From Riptortus pedestris (lineage: Eukaryota > Arthropoda > Insecta > Hemiptera > Alydidae), in the NCBI GenBank assembly GCA_019009955.1, contig CM032228.1, positions 68,465,501-68,529,500 on the forward strand: a stretch of DNA of 64,000 bases, in the 5' to 3' direction. Each line of letters begins with the position of its first letter. Position 1 is the stretch's first letter. A program made the translations under genes and the position numbers. The notes below the pieces were generated by a model. That model worked only from the letters and a program-made list of their open reading frames with translations, did not search any database and had not been told where the DNA came from. Of the stretch, positions 22,700 through 34,173 are shown piece after piece.

Positions 22700-23640
22700 T
22701 AAGATTCATAACCGATATAGAAGGCTGTGATTCTTTATGGTAGGATAACGTTTTCTGTTTGTAAGCAGTTTGTTACTGGCAGAAAGCGGATAGGCGGAAA
22801 GCGAGAGAGGTAAAACAGTATGATTCCTTTCTGTCTGTAACAATCTCAAGAAAATACTATAAACATGAAAGACGAAGCGGTACCAGGAATACTCATACGA
22901 ATTCATGATGGAGCCTTTGAACGAGGAGTGCGATAAGAGCCATTGGGAATAGCTGCATGTCGTGTGACGCCACTTCCATCAGGCAAGAACCGTTGCATAG
23001 AGGAGAGACAAAAGAATGGCATACTATGCTAGCGGAGAGATACGATGAATAATTCAGTATTACAAACTGCTTCTTCGAGCAGTAATATCCGTTTATCAGT
23101 TACGGAAGCGTTCGAGTCGCCGATAATGGTTTTCAAGTCGCGCGGTGTAAAAACCTACCGGGCTGGAGGTAGCTGTATCGAAAGGCGCAATGATGGTGCT
23201 ATAAGCATTAGTAACACGGCCATTTTGGGACATGAGTTAGCTAAATAATCCTCCTGCTTTGGCCTCCGACGCCGGATGAGGGAGGGAGGGAGAGAGAGTA
23301 TATCATTCTATTCAAATGAGACGAGAAGAGAAACGGAGACAATGAGTCGTTTGAAGTCTTAGGAAATAGAGTAAGTGGTTTAATCATTTGAGGCAGAAAG
23401 AAATGGACGTCTATTTCTGCTATAATTTGGTTCTGCTTCCCCACACATGCCACGCTACACATTTTATACATGTCTGCCGCCATACATGAGCAATTGCCTA
23501 CTTTGTTAAACCTATGATCAGACGTTTCCCGTAATGCATTACGATAAATTGCATTTACTCAAATGGACCAATAAACAGCCATTATTCTTGTGCTAATTTA
23601 TTTCAATTAGGAATTATTTGATTTCGCATTATTATTAAAA
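22700..23640. other. Repeat-free island, possible non-coding conserved element
   Basis: Less AT-rich than the surroundings and without the window's repeats. A G/A-rich patch lies at 23276-23300. Overlapping frames of 66-80 codons on opposite strands carry no recognisable domain. At 23520-23640 there are several TAAT/ATTA and GCATTA motifs. Function is unknown. Confidence 0.3.
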
Positions 23641-24110
23641 CTGAAAAAGCATATATAAACACTGTGGCGTGTAGATTCCCTAGGCCTACTATGTGAGAGA
23701 CTAACTAATAATGAACATAACATTTATGTACGCTGCATCAAAGGTTGGAAAAATTGCGAGAATAGCTGGCCAAGAGGCCTTAACTACCTTTCACCAAACC
23801 TGACCTCAACAGAAATAATTAAGATTACAGGAAGAAGTACAGAGAATTTAAATGACCCACAGTTTTTAAAATGCCATCCCTCAGTTGTATGTATTGTCTA
23901 GTTGATGTTACAAGCCACAACTTCAGTACTTTTCTACTTTTAACTGACTGGTTTGGAGTATTTGGGGGCTTAGGAAAACGATTGTAGTTATATATATAAA
24001 CACGAAAAGAAAAGCTCAGTAGTTTAATCGAAATCTGGCTTTATTTGTCTTTAAGTAGTTCTAATACTCTGTGTGCAGCTTCGTAAGGCCTTCCATGGAA
24101 TACTTATTAC
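23641..24110. other. Unassigned sequence
   Basis: No gene or repeat was recognised. Confidence 0.35.
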
Positions 24111-24609
24111 GTCCGTCAGGGAGGTGCTGCGTAAACTATGCAGCTTTCCCACGTGCGTCCCGTATTCGCATACCTCACAACGTAAACTTCCTATGAGAAC
24201 GGAATATTTTGGTATTTACACTTCAAATAATGTGCTTCATAATATAACAGGTTAACATGAGTAGGAGGGAGGGCCGTTACTAAAGGACGAATACTGAAAA
24301 AACGCAAATATCTCGGTTAATAATCAAGATAGTGAAAAAAACCTACATAACGACATGTATAGAATAATACATTTGCAATATGACTGATTCTACACTATTT
24401 TTCGATTCACTGCTAACAACAGAGATATTTTGAATTTACGACATTAACGAACTTTATCTTTGTTTTTACATAAAACGATTATATATCGAGTTTGGTAACG
24501 ATCAGGTAAAAACTGCGGCCGCTAGAGTGGTAACAGACATAATGTTTTTCGAAAATCGCGTCATGAGTACAACCTCAATAGCTGATTTCCTTTAGGGAAT
24601 ATCTGTTAA
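24111..24609 (-). mobile_element. HINE-like element, subfamily IV, lacking the microsatellite
   Basis: 3' end GTCCGTCAGGGAGGTGCTGC, then AAACTATGCAGCTTTCCC; one core unit (AAATATCTCGGTTAATAATC). A deletion runs from GGTAACAGACATA straight into TTTTTCGAAAATCGCGTC, so the TA tract and part of the 5' block are missing. The terminus GCTGATTTCCTTTAGGGAAT is kept. Confidence 0.87.
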
Positions 24610-25203
24610 AATTGGAATTGTGGGACGTTTCTATGAACGCTGATATCTTCAGAATTTAGGAAGAAAAAAAATAAATAAATAGTGTTCGCCGCAAATATTT
24701 TGACGCCGTTGTCCCATGTAATACCCGGTGTGAACTGAGTGTTTACAGAAGACGTGATGGGGTTGTAGAGTCAGTTCTCCAGGAATAAAGTGATATTTTA
24801 TTGTCTCCTATTCAGTGGCTACGATCTCTTACGTCGTAAATTACGCCAACCTCGCTTTTATGGCCCAGACGCTCGGCAGACCTGGCAGTCAGCCCTCCTG
24901 CTTCTTTTGAAATTTGTCCTTTGAACAAATTCTTTTGGTCATTATGTTCCCTCGGGGAAATAGCTCTGTAACGAGACAAATCTGCCAAAAGCTAAATATA
25001 TATTTATTCAGATATATGTCTCATAGCGTTTGACGAACATCATAATTGATGATGTGCTTACGTACTTCGTGTATTGTTATTGTCAAGAATAAACAAAATA
25101 GATTCGATATAGGTATTTCAACTAATGTGAGATTGTGAGAAAAAATTATTTATTAATATGAGTGTAAAGAAATTTATTGGTGTCGCTTTATAAGAGATAA
25201 AGA
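24610..25203. other. Unassigned sequence
   Basis: No gene or family repeat was recognised. Confidence 0.35.
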
Positions 25204-25690
25204 GTTCGTCACACGGGGGATGCTTAAACTAAGCAGATTTCCTACGTGAAGTTTTACAATAGGAAAATCTGCATGCTGGTAACACTTAACACCACCGTGA
25301 ATATTAAGTGAATAAATACAAATGAGACCTTTTTTAAATTAATATTTTAATAGCCTCCCAACGGAAAGCTTCTGAATTGTAAGAAAACAGGCCAGCCAAC
25401 CTCTCAGAGCTGAGCATAGAGATAAAAATATTCTTAACTGGAAATAAACAAAATTACTGAAATATATCTTACAATAACTTATAAATTTTATTGAAAACTA
25501 TTTACTACATCTAGTTCTGTAATTTATAATGGATCGGAATAATTGTTATCTCAATCATTCAAACTTTAGTAATCCCAGAACAAGATGGGGGGGGGGTGCC
25601 TTCAACAGAACGTATTTGCATGAACTTCGTGTAGTATACGTCTCTTTAAAACAATATTTGGTATTTAAGATTCGAATAAAGTGGTTTATT
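25204..25690 (-). mobile_element. HINE-like element, subfamily III, 5'-truncated
   Basis: 3' end GTTCGTCACACGGGGGATGC, AAACTAAGCAGATTTCCTAC, GTGAAGTTTTACAATAG. The subfamily III module follows (CATGCTGGTAACACTTAACA, TTATTGAAAACTATTTACTA, GGATCGGAATAATTGTTATC), then the inter-core block (CAATATTTGGTATTTAAGAT). Core unit 1, TA tract and 5' block are missing. The 74-codon frame here is a shadow. Confidence 0.85.
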
Positions 25691-27304
25691 ATTTTTTTTT
25701 TATTATATATTTCCATAATTGTAACATTTATCTTCTTAGTTGCGTTTTTTTAAAAGTTTTTGGCCTTGTCTTTGTCTAATTTAAGTACGCTTAAATGATC
25801 TTTCTTAATGTTTTGTCTTCTCTGTTTCCATATTGTTGTATATTAAATGTTTTACATTATTTATAAATCCAGAAATTATTGAAGTTTAATATTTTAAGGA
25901 GAATTCAGAAGTTACATTATTTCTAACTATCAGAGCTCCGCCAAATTCAGATTACAATTCTTTTGGTTATTTTTTATTCCATTGTAAATATTAGTTGAAT
26001 GAAAATAGTAGGTTCATTTGTCATCATAATGGTATAATGAAACACTTAATTGAATGAAAATATATTTAGTAATATCAAATATTGAATTAAGAAACTTCAA
26101 ATTAACAGTAAACATTTAATGCTAAAGAATAAAACAGCATGACAACTGGGTCCAATATGTGTTAACAAATGGACATAGTTTCCTGTAAAAATGGATTATG
26201 CAGCTTTATTTTCGACGGTGGCTGTAAATGAAGGAAGAGCCCGAGAGGGCTTGCTGCCTCAAAAATACGACTGATAGGATAACTGTACTTAAATGCATTT
26301 CTTTAATGGTTTCATTTGTAAAGAGGGTTAATTAAATTCCTCTAATGGACAACAATTTTCAAAAGGACAATAAGAGCAGAGGCAGTAAAAAGAGGCTGAG
26401 GTATTTTTTGGTAGGATTTCCTTACCCTTTTAAGAGGATAAGTGGAAAAGAAATAAAAAGGCCCATTAAGGAAACACATGAAATCCCAAAAGATCCCCTT
26501 TCAAACGACATGCAACGAAAGTAAAACCAAAAATAAGAATGACTCACCTTCAGACTGACAGGATAAGAAGTTAAAAAAAACCAAGAGGAGCCCTGGAGGG
26601 TTATGATTTTTTTTGTTTCCCACATTTCAGAGTGAAGTGGTGCGGTTTCATACTCTCCTCTCGGCAGCATTCTCACGGGACGCTTTATATCTCACAGTCA
26701 CATTGTTTAGATCCTGTAAACTACATCCAAAACTAAACAGCATCATCCCATATCAACAATGGATTAACTAGCTCCTCCTTTAGTTATGACTGACGTAACC
26801 TATAATATACGACAGTTAAGTTCCCTTTCTCCAATTAGAAAACATCCATTAGTTTCCTAGATAGTTATTAATCTAATATTTAATTACTTTCGTTTAGAAT
26901 AATTCCTTATTATTTAATTATAGACCGGATTGAGTGATTAACATTCTATTTGAATTCTTCATAGTCGAATAAGTGTTAATAGAAATAGAACTTTGATTAA
27001 CTCATATACATATTATTTCTATGTACTGCCATACTTCCTTCATTTCTTTTTACTTCTTTGATTACTTTATTGAAACTATCCATCTCATACAATTAATTAT
27101 TTTTAAAGTTTATTCTGAAGAAATGCTTTTCTCTGCTATTGATTAAAAATGATAAGTTTTATGAACATTGTTTCTTAGTCTTGCATCACTGAATTTGGAC
27201 TCACTTCATGAATAATCTGGCTCAACTCCGATATTTTCTATGATAAGGTAATGTAGAAATTTTATTAAACGCTATAGAATTTCTATACGTTTTAAAACAA
27301 ATGT
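25691..27304. other. Unassigned AT-rich sequence with a repeat-free island
   Basis: The 26160-26720 part is denser in unique sequence and contains TTAATTAAATTCCTCTAATGG-type homeodomain-like cores; the 84-codon minus frame at 26422-26676 has no known domain. 26720-27304 is very AT-rich. No family repeats were recognised. Confidence 0.3.
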
Positions 27305-27522
27305 TATTATTATTATTTATTATTTCCGTTCAATTTATGCTACTATGGCTAATTGGGATGGGTTATCTACAGGTTACCACCCTTTTCTAGTCAGGGTGGA
27401 ACTATGTAATTTATTTAATGAGTCCGTCACCAAATAAATTTCTATTGCCCAGGGGGGGAATCGAACCGGTCACTCTAGGTTTACCACGCGAGATTAAGAC
27501 CAACACCTTAAATCACTGAGCC
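27305..27522 (-). mobile_element. tRNA-derived SINE, near full length
   Basis: Begins with the inverse of the (TAA)n tail, then TATGCTACTATGGCTAATTG, GGTTATCTACAGGTTACCAC, AATGAGTCCGTCACCAAATA, the B-box inverse GAATCGAACCGG and the A-box side, ending CACTGAGCCC. A weak TTAAAA..AATG similarity flanks it but is too imperfect to call a target-site duplication. Confidence 0.88.
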
Positions 27523-27799
27523 CTTAAAAAATGTGCATATAATTCTGTACATCATAGATAAAGAAGGTGATTTGCCATCTACAAATAAACAGTGATCCCA
27601 TCATGCGTCATGGATGGATTTGTGTATATTGTCATTGGAGTTGACATTTGTTAAGACAATAATTTTTTTTTTAATTTTGACGCTCTTTCTATCTAAATAC
27701 GTTTTAAAGATTAGTCCTTTGCCACAAGTCGTTTGGACGAGTAATAAAACCAAACATCATCAGGGGGATACCATTGGTTTCGTTGAAATTAAGGTGTAT
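27523..27799. other. Unassigned spacer
   Basis: No feature was recognised apart from a short T run near 27665. Confidence 0.35.
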
Positions 27800-27816
27800 A
27801 TATATGTGTGTGTGCG

Positions 27817-27854
<38 letters not shown>

Positions 27855-27908
27855 TGTGTGTGTGTGTGTGTGTGTGAGTGTGTGTGTGTGTGTGTGTATG
27901 AGTGTGTT
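27800..27908. repeat. (GT)n microsatellite, interrupted
   Basis: About 50 GT units broken by GAG, GCG, TTT and TAT variants. The Thr-His and Val-Cys frames across it on both strands are artefacts. Confidence 0.95.
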
Positions 27909-28175
27909 GACGTAATCGATTCTCAACGGTACCATTTTCAATCTTGAAATTTGAAATGTAAACCTTTGTAAACACATTTTTGATCAAAGTTCGTCAACTA
28001 ACCAAACCAGTTAACGAGGTGAAAAGGAAATACAAAATTTCTAATTTCTCCGCGTGTATTAGAGATATGGTCAATGAAAAATGTTACAATGGTTCTGAAT
28101 AGCCAGCAAACTCCATTATATTTTACTACTTCCAAAAAGAGATCTCCCAAAAATGCTGGACGGTAGAAGAACCAA
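27909..28175. other. Unassigned spacer
   Basis: No repeat family or gene was recognised. The 80-codon minus frame at 27998-28240 enters the hairpin that follows. Confidence 0.35.
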
Positions 28176-28277
28176 TTGATCAGGACTAATAAAATGGCTT
28201 TGTCCTTTACTAGTGTTACACATACAGCAGTGTTAAACACTAGTAAAGGACAAGGCCCTTTTATTGATTCTGACCAA
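28176..28277. repeat. Inverted repeat, arms of about 42 bp
   Basis: The left arm (28176-28217) carries GGCTTTGTCCTTTACTAGTG; the right arm (28235-28277) carries CACTAGTAAAGGACAAGGCC. The spacer is about 17 bases. Similarity decays outward through AATAAAA and TCAGGA/TCTGA, so it is an imperfect but long hairpin. No target-site duplication was seen. Confidence 0.8.
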
Positions 28278-28532
28278 AAAGAGTGCTCAAATATCTAAAT
28301 TGAAGGGCGTTTAGTCTAAAATTGTAAGAATTTTCGCTATCCAGGCATATTCATCTATATATTGAAGAACTTAATGAGGTATATTTAGTTAGAAATTAGC
28401 ACACCATGTCGAATTTCTTTTCTAATAAAGATGGGTCTTAATATTCAATAAATGCCCGTCGGGCAGTGACTGATTGAATGAGTAGAATTCTCACGTCTTA
28501 GAATGACGCATGGATCTCATCTCAAATTTTTG
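28278..28532. other. Unassigned spacer
   Basis: No feature was recognised. Confidence 0.35.
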
Positions 28533-28663
28533 TTTTAGAAGATTTTTCTTAAGGTAAATCAGCTATTGAGGTTGTACTTACCACGCGATTTTCGAAAAAT
28601 TTCCTTTCAAGTACGTCGATACCATCTAGGATATGACGAAAATCAGTTCCGTTCAAAATTATA

Positions 28664-28727
<64 letters not shown>

Positions 28728-29571
28728 TAATCTTTACCAAACTCCATATATATGCATTTTATGTAATAAATTAAAAAGCGAGTTCGTTAACGGTTGAAGT
28801 CGGACTGTGGAGAGGTTTAGGGGAGAGGAATTTCGAAAATATGAAATATCTTCTTTATTATACGTCGGATCAAAAATGTATATAAAACCAATGTTTTCGC
28901 AAACTTAATTTTCTATAAATGTTGTTACATACATATTTTATCTATCATGAACATCAACCAAGACATTTGGAATTCTTAATTTTCAGCTTTCTGTAAACCC
29001 CCACTCCTTTTAACAATAAGCCGTTATATCATGAACCACTTTATTCTAAGCTTAAATACCAACTATTGTTTTCAAGAGGCGTACATAAAGCATGAGATAC
29101 TTACTATGTCGTTGTATGATCACTTCATCAATTAAGATTTTATGTTGTTGTTTTGAAGATCTTTTCTTAATCTATACGATACTTGATATTTAACTGTATT
29201 AGTCAAAACTAGAGATCATATTTTTTATTGGCTGAAGTTGGATCTAGAAAGGTGGGAGTTTAAAGGAAGGGAGGAAACACGAAAATTCAAAATACTGTCG
29301 TTTTAATGAGTCGGATTATAAAATGTTATAGGACCAATATTGTTAAACTATTGACGCTCTACAATTATTGTGCTATTCATTTTTTCGTGATTCAAGTATT
29401 CAGGGAGTTATTCATACTGTTTCGTTTTTATCCTTCAGCAAAAGCCCCTGCTCGCCACTCCCTTCCACTTAAGATTTTTTTTTTTTTAAATAGAAATGTG
29501 GAGATATGAGATCGAAAGTGCATCATATTAGCACGTGGGAACTCTGCTTAGTTCACCCAGCCCAGACTTTT
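28533..29571 (+). mobile_element. HINE-like element, near-complete two-core subfamily I
   Basis: 5' terminus TTTTAGAAGATTTTTCTTAA, the 5' block, and a pure TA tract at about 28675-28721. Core unit 1 starts at 28785 (GTTCGTTAACGGTTGAAGTC). The inter-core region (CTAAGCTTAAATACCAACTA) is followed by core unit 2 at about 29225 (TTGGCTGAAGTTGGATC, TTTTAATGAGTCGGATTAT). The end is TAGCACGTGGGAACTCTGCT, TAGTTCACCCAGCC, with part of the hairpin deleted. It shows the two-core layout without interruptions. Confidence 0.9.
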
Positions 29572-30434
29572 TTCTCCTTTAGTAAGAACTGATTGTAAAC
29601 AAGGCTTGAAACGTAATGTCAACGAAGTTGAGCGTAATTCGTGACAAAAGTAACTTCAGAAAACATCACTTGATTTATTGGCCGTTGTAATTGAAAATAT
29701 TATATCCCATTTTGTTTGATGTCTTTAAAATTTATTGTTTCTCTTGCTGCTTAAACATTGGACAAATAAAAACCTCAATTCAAGTTAGTTAACAGTCATT
29801 TGTGTGACTGTATTAAGCCGTGTTTGGGTTAGGAGAGAAGTTAAATCTATTGTAGAATGGAGGTCTGTGCGCTGGACTTTTGTTATTAAAAATGTCGATT
29901 ATGTCATTCCCTATTCTCGAGACCTACAGTTAACAACACAAGACAAGACATTGGAAATGGAAGGGTCAATAATACAGAGGGAAAATGTTACAGAAAATAT
30001 AATTATAAATAGCGCTGTGTTCTGGGGGCGGTGTTATCGGATATGCCGACAGCCAACAAGCCTTGCCTCAAGCCCGAATCGATTATCAGTTAGTTATGTT
30101 TACTCTGAGTTAATGGATAAATTGAAATGGAAGCTCTCGTCCCTTTGGAAACCCTTTCAGCTTTTCTTGCCCATCGCTCATCGTTCATTAGCGAACACGG
30201 CTAACAATAGATAATTGAATATTCTTTTCAAAGCTTCCTGAGAGGTGGGGGTGGCAGACCTTTAGCTACCCCCCACCACTTCGGCGGAGGAAACGCCAAA
30301 TGTCAGCCGGTAGAACAATCGTAACCCGATCATCGGACACTAATAAAAGCGATTAGAGATCAATAGATTAATAGGAATCTTGATGAGGTGGAAAGGACTT
30401 CAAAAAGAAGTCCTAGAAATTGATAAAATGACAT
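29572..30434. other. Repeat-free island with the longest open frame of the window
   Basis: A 136-codon frame at 29804-30214 has no domain, signal or motif that I recognise, and starts at a non-ATG codon in the supplied translation. The sequence at 30180-30420 has several TAAT/ATTA and GCGATTA motifs. It is probably non-coding. Confidence 0.3.
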
Positions 30435-30691
30435 TTCAGTAGATTTACCTTGAGGGATCTATCTATCGATACATTTGTCTTTTAGTGGAGCAAATCGAAC
30501 CAGTGGGAGCGGGAGGGGGAGGTTTAGAGGAAGAGTTTCGAAAATTCGAGATATCTCCGTTATTATCCGTCGGATAGAAGAGTTGTATAAGATGAATATT
30601 ATTGCAAATTCAATGATCTTAAAATATTATTCTTTACATATTTTCTGTATCATGAATATTAACCGAAATATATGAATTTTTAGTTTTCGTC
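30435..30691 (+). mobile_element. HINE-like element, 5' and 3' truncated
   Basis: A short relic of the 5' terminus (GATTTACCTTGAGGGATC), then core unit 1 (GAACCAGTGGGAGCGGGAGG, CGAGATATCTCCGTTATTAT, ATCATGAATATTAACCGAAA, TTTTTAGTTTTCG). It stops at a sharp junction with a minus-strand copy. Confidence 0.75.
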
Positions 30692-31560
30692 TTGGTTCTA
30701 TAACATTTTACGATCCAACTTATATTAACAGAAATATTTTGAATTTTCGAACTTGCCTAAAATCGGGATTTCAGCCGATAACAATACGATCTTTGGTATT
30801 TACTGAAACGGATAATTATCAAGTATGTTATAGATGAAATGAATATTTTCGAGTAAAGCCAACTCGGGTCCCTTCCGAGTAAAGAAGGCAAAATCTTAAT
30901 TGGTGACATCATCACGAAATATTTGCAAGGATCTCAGAAAGTAAAAGTTGAATGAAAACCGTATTTGGTATTTAACTTAGGGACGAAGTGGATCATGGCA
31001 TAACTGTTTATTATCACTAATTTTCGAATCCCCCACCTTCAAACCCCCACTATTCCTGGTCCTATTTCAGCCAATAACAAATACGATTATTAGTGTAGAA
31101 TTATACGGTTAAATATTGAGTATGATGTAGATCAAATAAACATTTTCAAGGCAATACCGGAAAGTCTTACTTAAGACGTCATCATACTAGATCATGAACG
31201 TATCTCACTCAGTAAATGTTCAACAAAGACAATATTTGATATTTAAGCTTGAAATAAACTGTTTCATGGTACATCAGCTTATTGTTAATATGACATGAGT
31301 AGAAGTGGGGGTTTACTCAGAGCTGAAAACTTAAAATGCAAATTCCTTGGTTATATATATCTAATGTGGAAATATCTTGGTTAATATTCTAGTATAGAGA
31401 AATATACAAAGCGACGGATGGGGGAAATTAAATTTAAATGATACATAAAATATTTCGAGTTAACTCATCATCAGCCGTTACCGAACTTAACATTTAAGTT
31501 TTATATAAAACGCTAATATTAAGTTTGGAAATGACTAATCAAAATTAGAGCGGTAATAGA
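30692..31560 (-). mobile_element. HINE-like element with three tandem core units
   Basis: Core-2 type units occur twice: TTTCAGCCGATAACAA at about 30769 and TTTCAGCCAATAACAA at about 31066, each followed by the GTATG.T.TAGAT block and the GTC/GACATCATCA block. A core-1 type unit follows (TAGAAGTGGGGGTTTACTCA at 31300, then TCATCAGCCGTTACCGAACT). The spacing of the first two is about 296 bp. Both element ends are missing. It joins a plus-strand copy head-on at about 30691. Confidence 0.8.
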
Positions 31561-32204
31561 GAAATTTATGTATGGGTATATTGAAAGCTCACAATTATGG
31601 CATGGACTGTGATTGTATATTTTACTATTTACTTTAATATATGATAAAATAGGGTATTGTTAACTGATGGAATCATATCTAGCATCGGAAGGGGGATAGT
31701 GGAAGGCATTCCAACGTTTTAAAAACGTTCAGAATAGCATTTAAATAAATCTGAAAGAGTTTGCCAAAAATTTTCGTCGAAAAAAAAATGGGCGAGAACG
31801 CCTGAAGCAGAGCGCAAAGATGAACAATGTAGTCCAAAAATAGACCTGTTTGGCATTTCACTCGATCGGATGGAACAGACAATGTAAATATTAGTTTGCC
31901 AATATAAATGCCGCGGGATAGAGTTGTTGATGTCCCGGTACAATTGATTATCATGATAATGGCCGTGTGCAAATATACACGACCAAATACACTCACGCGA
32001 ACGTTCGAAAATTCTTCTAATAAATGTAAATATATAGGTTTAATTATTTTAGCATTTGCATATGGCATAGTTTTAATTGAGAGTCCCCGAAGAAGTGCTC
32101 TGCATGCTTAGCCAAATAACAGACAATGGAGCAAATATTGGTTATAAAAGTAAACCGAGAAATTTAAGTTTCTTGGAGACATCTAGAGTAGCGAAGACAT
32201 ACTC
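31561..32204. other. Repeat-free island with an unrecognised 129-codon frame
   Basis: Overlapping frames on both strands (31679-32068 minus, 31908-32111 plus) have no recognisable domain. The sequence around 31935-31975 (TTGATTATCATGATAATGGC) contains a small palindrome. It is possibly non-coding conserved DNA; the last part may hold more of the LINE that follows. Confidence 0.3.
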
Positions 32205-32790
32205 GTATTTATAGAGGAGAAAACCATAACAAATGCACAAAACGTAGTCTACTTAGGGCATTTGGTTAGTAAGATCAGAGGGATGAAATTCAAAGAACAT
32301 ACAATTTGGCCTTGGGAGCAATGTTTAAAAATAAAGTACTGTACAGCAGCCGAGTGGAAATGTCTGAGAAAAAGAAATTATGGCTAACCACAGTCCTACC
32401 TATCCTGAATTATGGCCAACAGTTGCCAAAGGTCCATGGAGAGGTATATATTAAGAATAACATGAAAGGATAGGAAGTCTAATACATGGATTAGAAAACG
32501 AACATGCTTACCCGATATCGTGGCTACTAAACATCATAGGAAATGAAGGTGGGCTGGTCACATTGTTAGAAGGGGTAATGACAGCTGGCCAAAATTCCTA
32601 TTGGAATGGTAGCCAAGGTCAGAGAAAAGATGCAGAGGAGTCCAAAATACAGGTGGGATGAAGAAATGAGGACGACCTGTGGAGGAGGTGTCTGGATGCA
32701 AGTAGCACTTAAAAAAAAGAGAATGGAAGCTATTAAGACAAGTGATGTCAGGAAAATAAATGAACTAAAACTATGCTCATATGAACTCAA
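32205..32790 (+). pseudogene. RTE-like LINE, C-terminal reverse transcriptase fragment
   Basis: Readable in broken frames. IEEKTITNAQNVVYLGHLVS starts at 32211; further on come GAMFKNKVLYSS, KKKLWLTTVLPILNYGQQ, RWAGHIVRRGNDSWPKFLLEW (32547 onward) and RSPKYRWDEEMR with VWMQVA. These are the ordered landmarks of the end of RTE-type ORF2 (YLG, VLP.L.YG, WAGH..R, RWDD.......W). Stops and frame changes separate them, so this is a relic. A T-free A-rich tail follows past 32790. Confidence 0.82.
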
Positions 32791-33051
32791 AAAAAAAAAC
32801 TTTGCTTCGGCGATTTTGCTATTGAATAAAAAAAATTATAAAGTAAATTGTAAAAAATCACGTAAATAGCAAATAAAGGTTTCATTTCCTATATATAGTA
32901 TGTGTGCTCCAGAATAAATTCCTTTCCTAAAACCAAACCAGAAGAGAAGAGACATAAATTATTGATACAAATCCATTCAGATCCTAGATAATGAAAGGGA
33001 TACACTCAATAGAAAAATCGAAGAAGCTCTCTTCACCTCAGAACATAAATT
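32791..33051. other. Unassigned, A-rich
   Basis: A-rich sequence, perhaps partly the 3' end of the LINE. No other feature was seen. Confidence 0.35.
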
Positions 33052-33136
33052 TCCGTCACCCAGGAGGTACATAAGTTAAGCAGATTTCCCACGCCTTGGT
33101 ATAACACACTTATGATCTACCTGTGTGGTATAGATA
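33052..33136 (-). mobile_element. HINE-like 3'-terminal fragment, subfamily I
   Basis: TCCGTCACCCAGGAGGTACA, TAAGTTAAGCAGATTTCCCA, CGCCTTGGTATAACACACTT. About 85 bp of the 3' end remain. An A run (33161-33178) follows. Confidence 0.75.
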
Positions 33137-33644
33137 AAAAAACATTTAGGAGTCAAAAAAGCAAAAAAAAAAAAAAAAACTTACTTGATCCCCCTTGATT
33201 GTCCCCTTAAACATACTTCATAGGAATAATGAAAAACTGGACATGGAATGTGAGAGTTAATTTGAATTAAGTATGGAAATCGACACAACTCACAGCATGA
33301 GCTCGAGTCATGGCTCTATTGAAAAGTGTCTTATTCGATTCGAGGCACTCCATCTTGTTGAAGAGCATTTTCAAAGTTTCGATCGAATTTCCTTTTGAGG
33401 CGGTGAGTTAGGAAATAACTTTAACTCAATGGGCGAAACCAATTTTGGGCCAACTACTCGTCGGAGGGGTGAGATCCCCCATGCGTGGTGTGTAGAGTGA
33501 TGAATGTTTTATCGTGTTAAAGCGTTGTCATCTCTCCCAACAGGCTTGACCCTCCCATATTCTGCCCAGCTGACTCATCTACGTCTACCAGCTGATAACA
33601 ACCCAAGTCCTTCTTTGATGTCATATTCAAATTAACGATTTTTT
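33137..33644. other. Repeat-free island
   Basis: GC-richer from 33280 to 33600, without family repeats. No coding frame was recognised. Confidence 0.3.
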
Positions 33645-34173
33645 ATCTCTATTAGATTAAAATAGTGTGCTAAATCCAAATAATAATGACACTATCTGAA
33701 AGACTATAAAACTATAAAACACTAAAAGAAGTGACTTTTAATCATAACTATGTCAAAAACAAATTTATTTTGACTTAGTGAGAAATTTAATATAATTTTG
33801 AACAATTTTAGATAATATAAATGTACTAATATATAGGAATAGCATGCTTTATACATATATATTTTATTAAAACCATTTCAAATTGTTGTCTTTAATATTA
33901 GTCTAATGTTTATATGTTAGGTTTATTAATTAATGTTTATTTATCGTGTTTAATTTTTTTGTTAATTCAGTTTTCTATTATTTTTATATAATTTTGATTT
34001 TATTTATCACTGTTAAATTTTGAGCGAAATCGCCTAGTTGTATAACTAGGATGCTCTTGTAAAAATAAATAAAACAGAACTATAACTGAATCCAGCAATT
34101 CCAAACATAACTTAATATTCTGATTATTACATGTTCTTTCGATAAGAAATTACATCATGGATCTATTATTTTT
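33645..34173. repeat. Left copy of a direct repeat flanking a HINE-like element, split by an insertion
   Basis: Matches the sequence at 34787-35005 in the same order: ACACTATCTGA.., CTAAAAGAAGT.ACTTT, AATCATAACTAT, then after an interruption ACTATAACTGAA.CCAG, AATATTCTGATTAT. The interruption (about 33757-34081) is absent from the right copy. The left copy ends exactly at the 5' end of the HINE-like element. Confidence 0.8.
33757..34081 (+). mobile_element. Unclassified retroposon-like insertion of about 325 bp
   Basis: Placed precisely by comparison with the uninterrupted copy at about 34910. AACTAT borders both ends, a short target-site duplication. The insert ends with a small hairpin (CCTAGTTGTATAACTAGG), GATGCTCTTGT and AAAAATAAATAAAACAG, like the 3' end of a LINE with a polyadenylation signal. 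No coding sequence is visible. Confidence 0.65.

Noticed and set aside
27614..27987. Frames with Val-Cys and Thr-His repeats
   Set aside because: They are translations of the GT microsatellite on both strands.
29804..30214. Longest open frame, 136 codons
   Set aside because: No domain or motif is recognisable and there is no upstream ATG at the given start. Frames of this length are expected by chance in 64 kb.
31679..32068. 129-codon minus-strand frame
   Set aside because: It overlaps another frame on both strands and has no recognised family features. Hydrophobic residues are explained by AT-rich codons.
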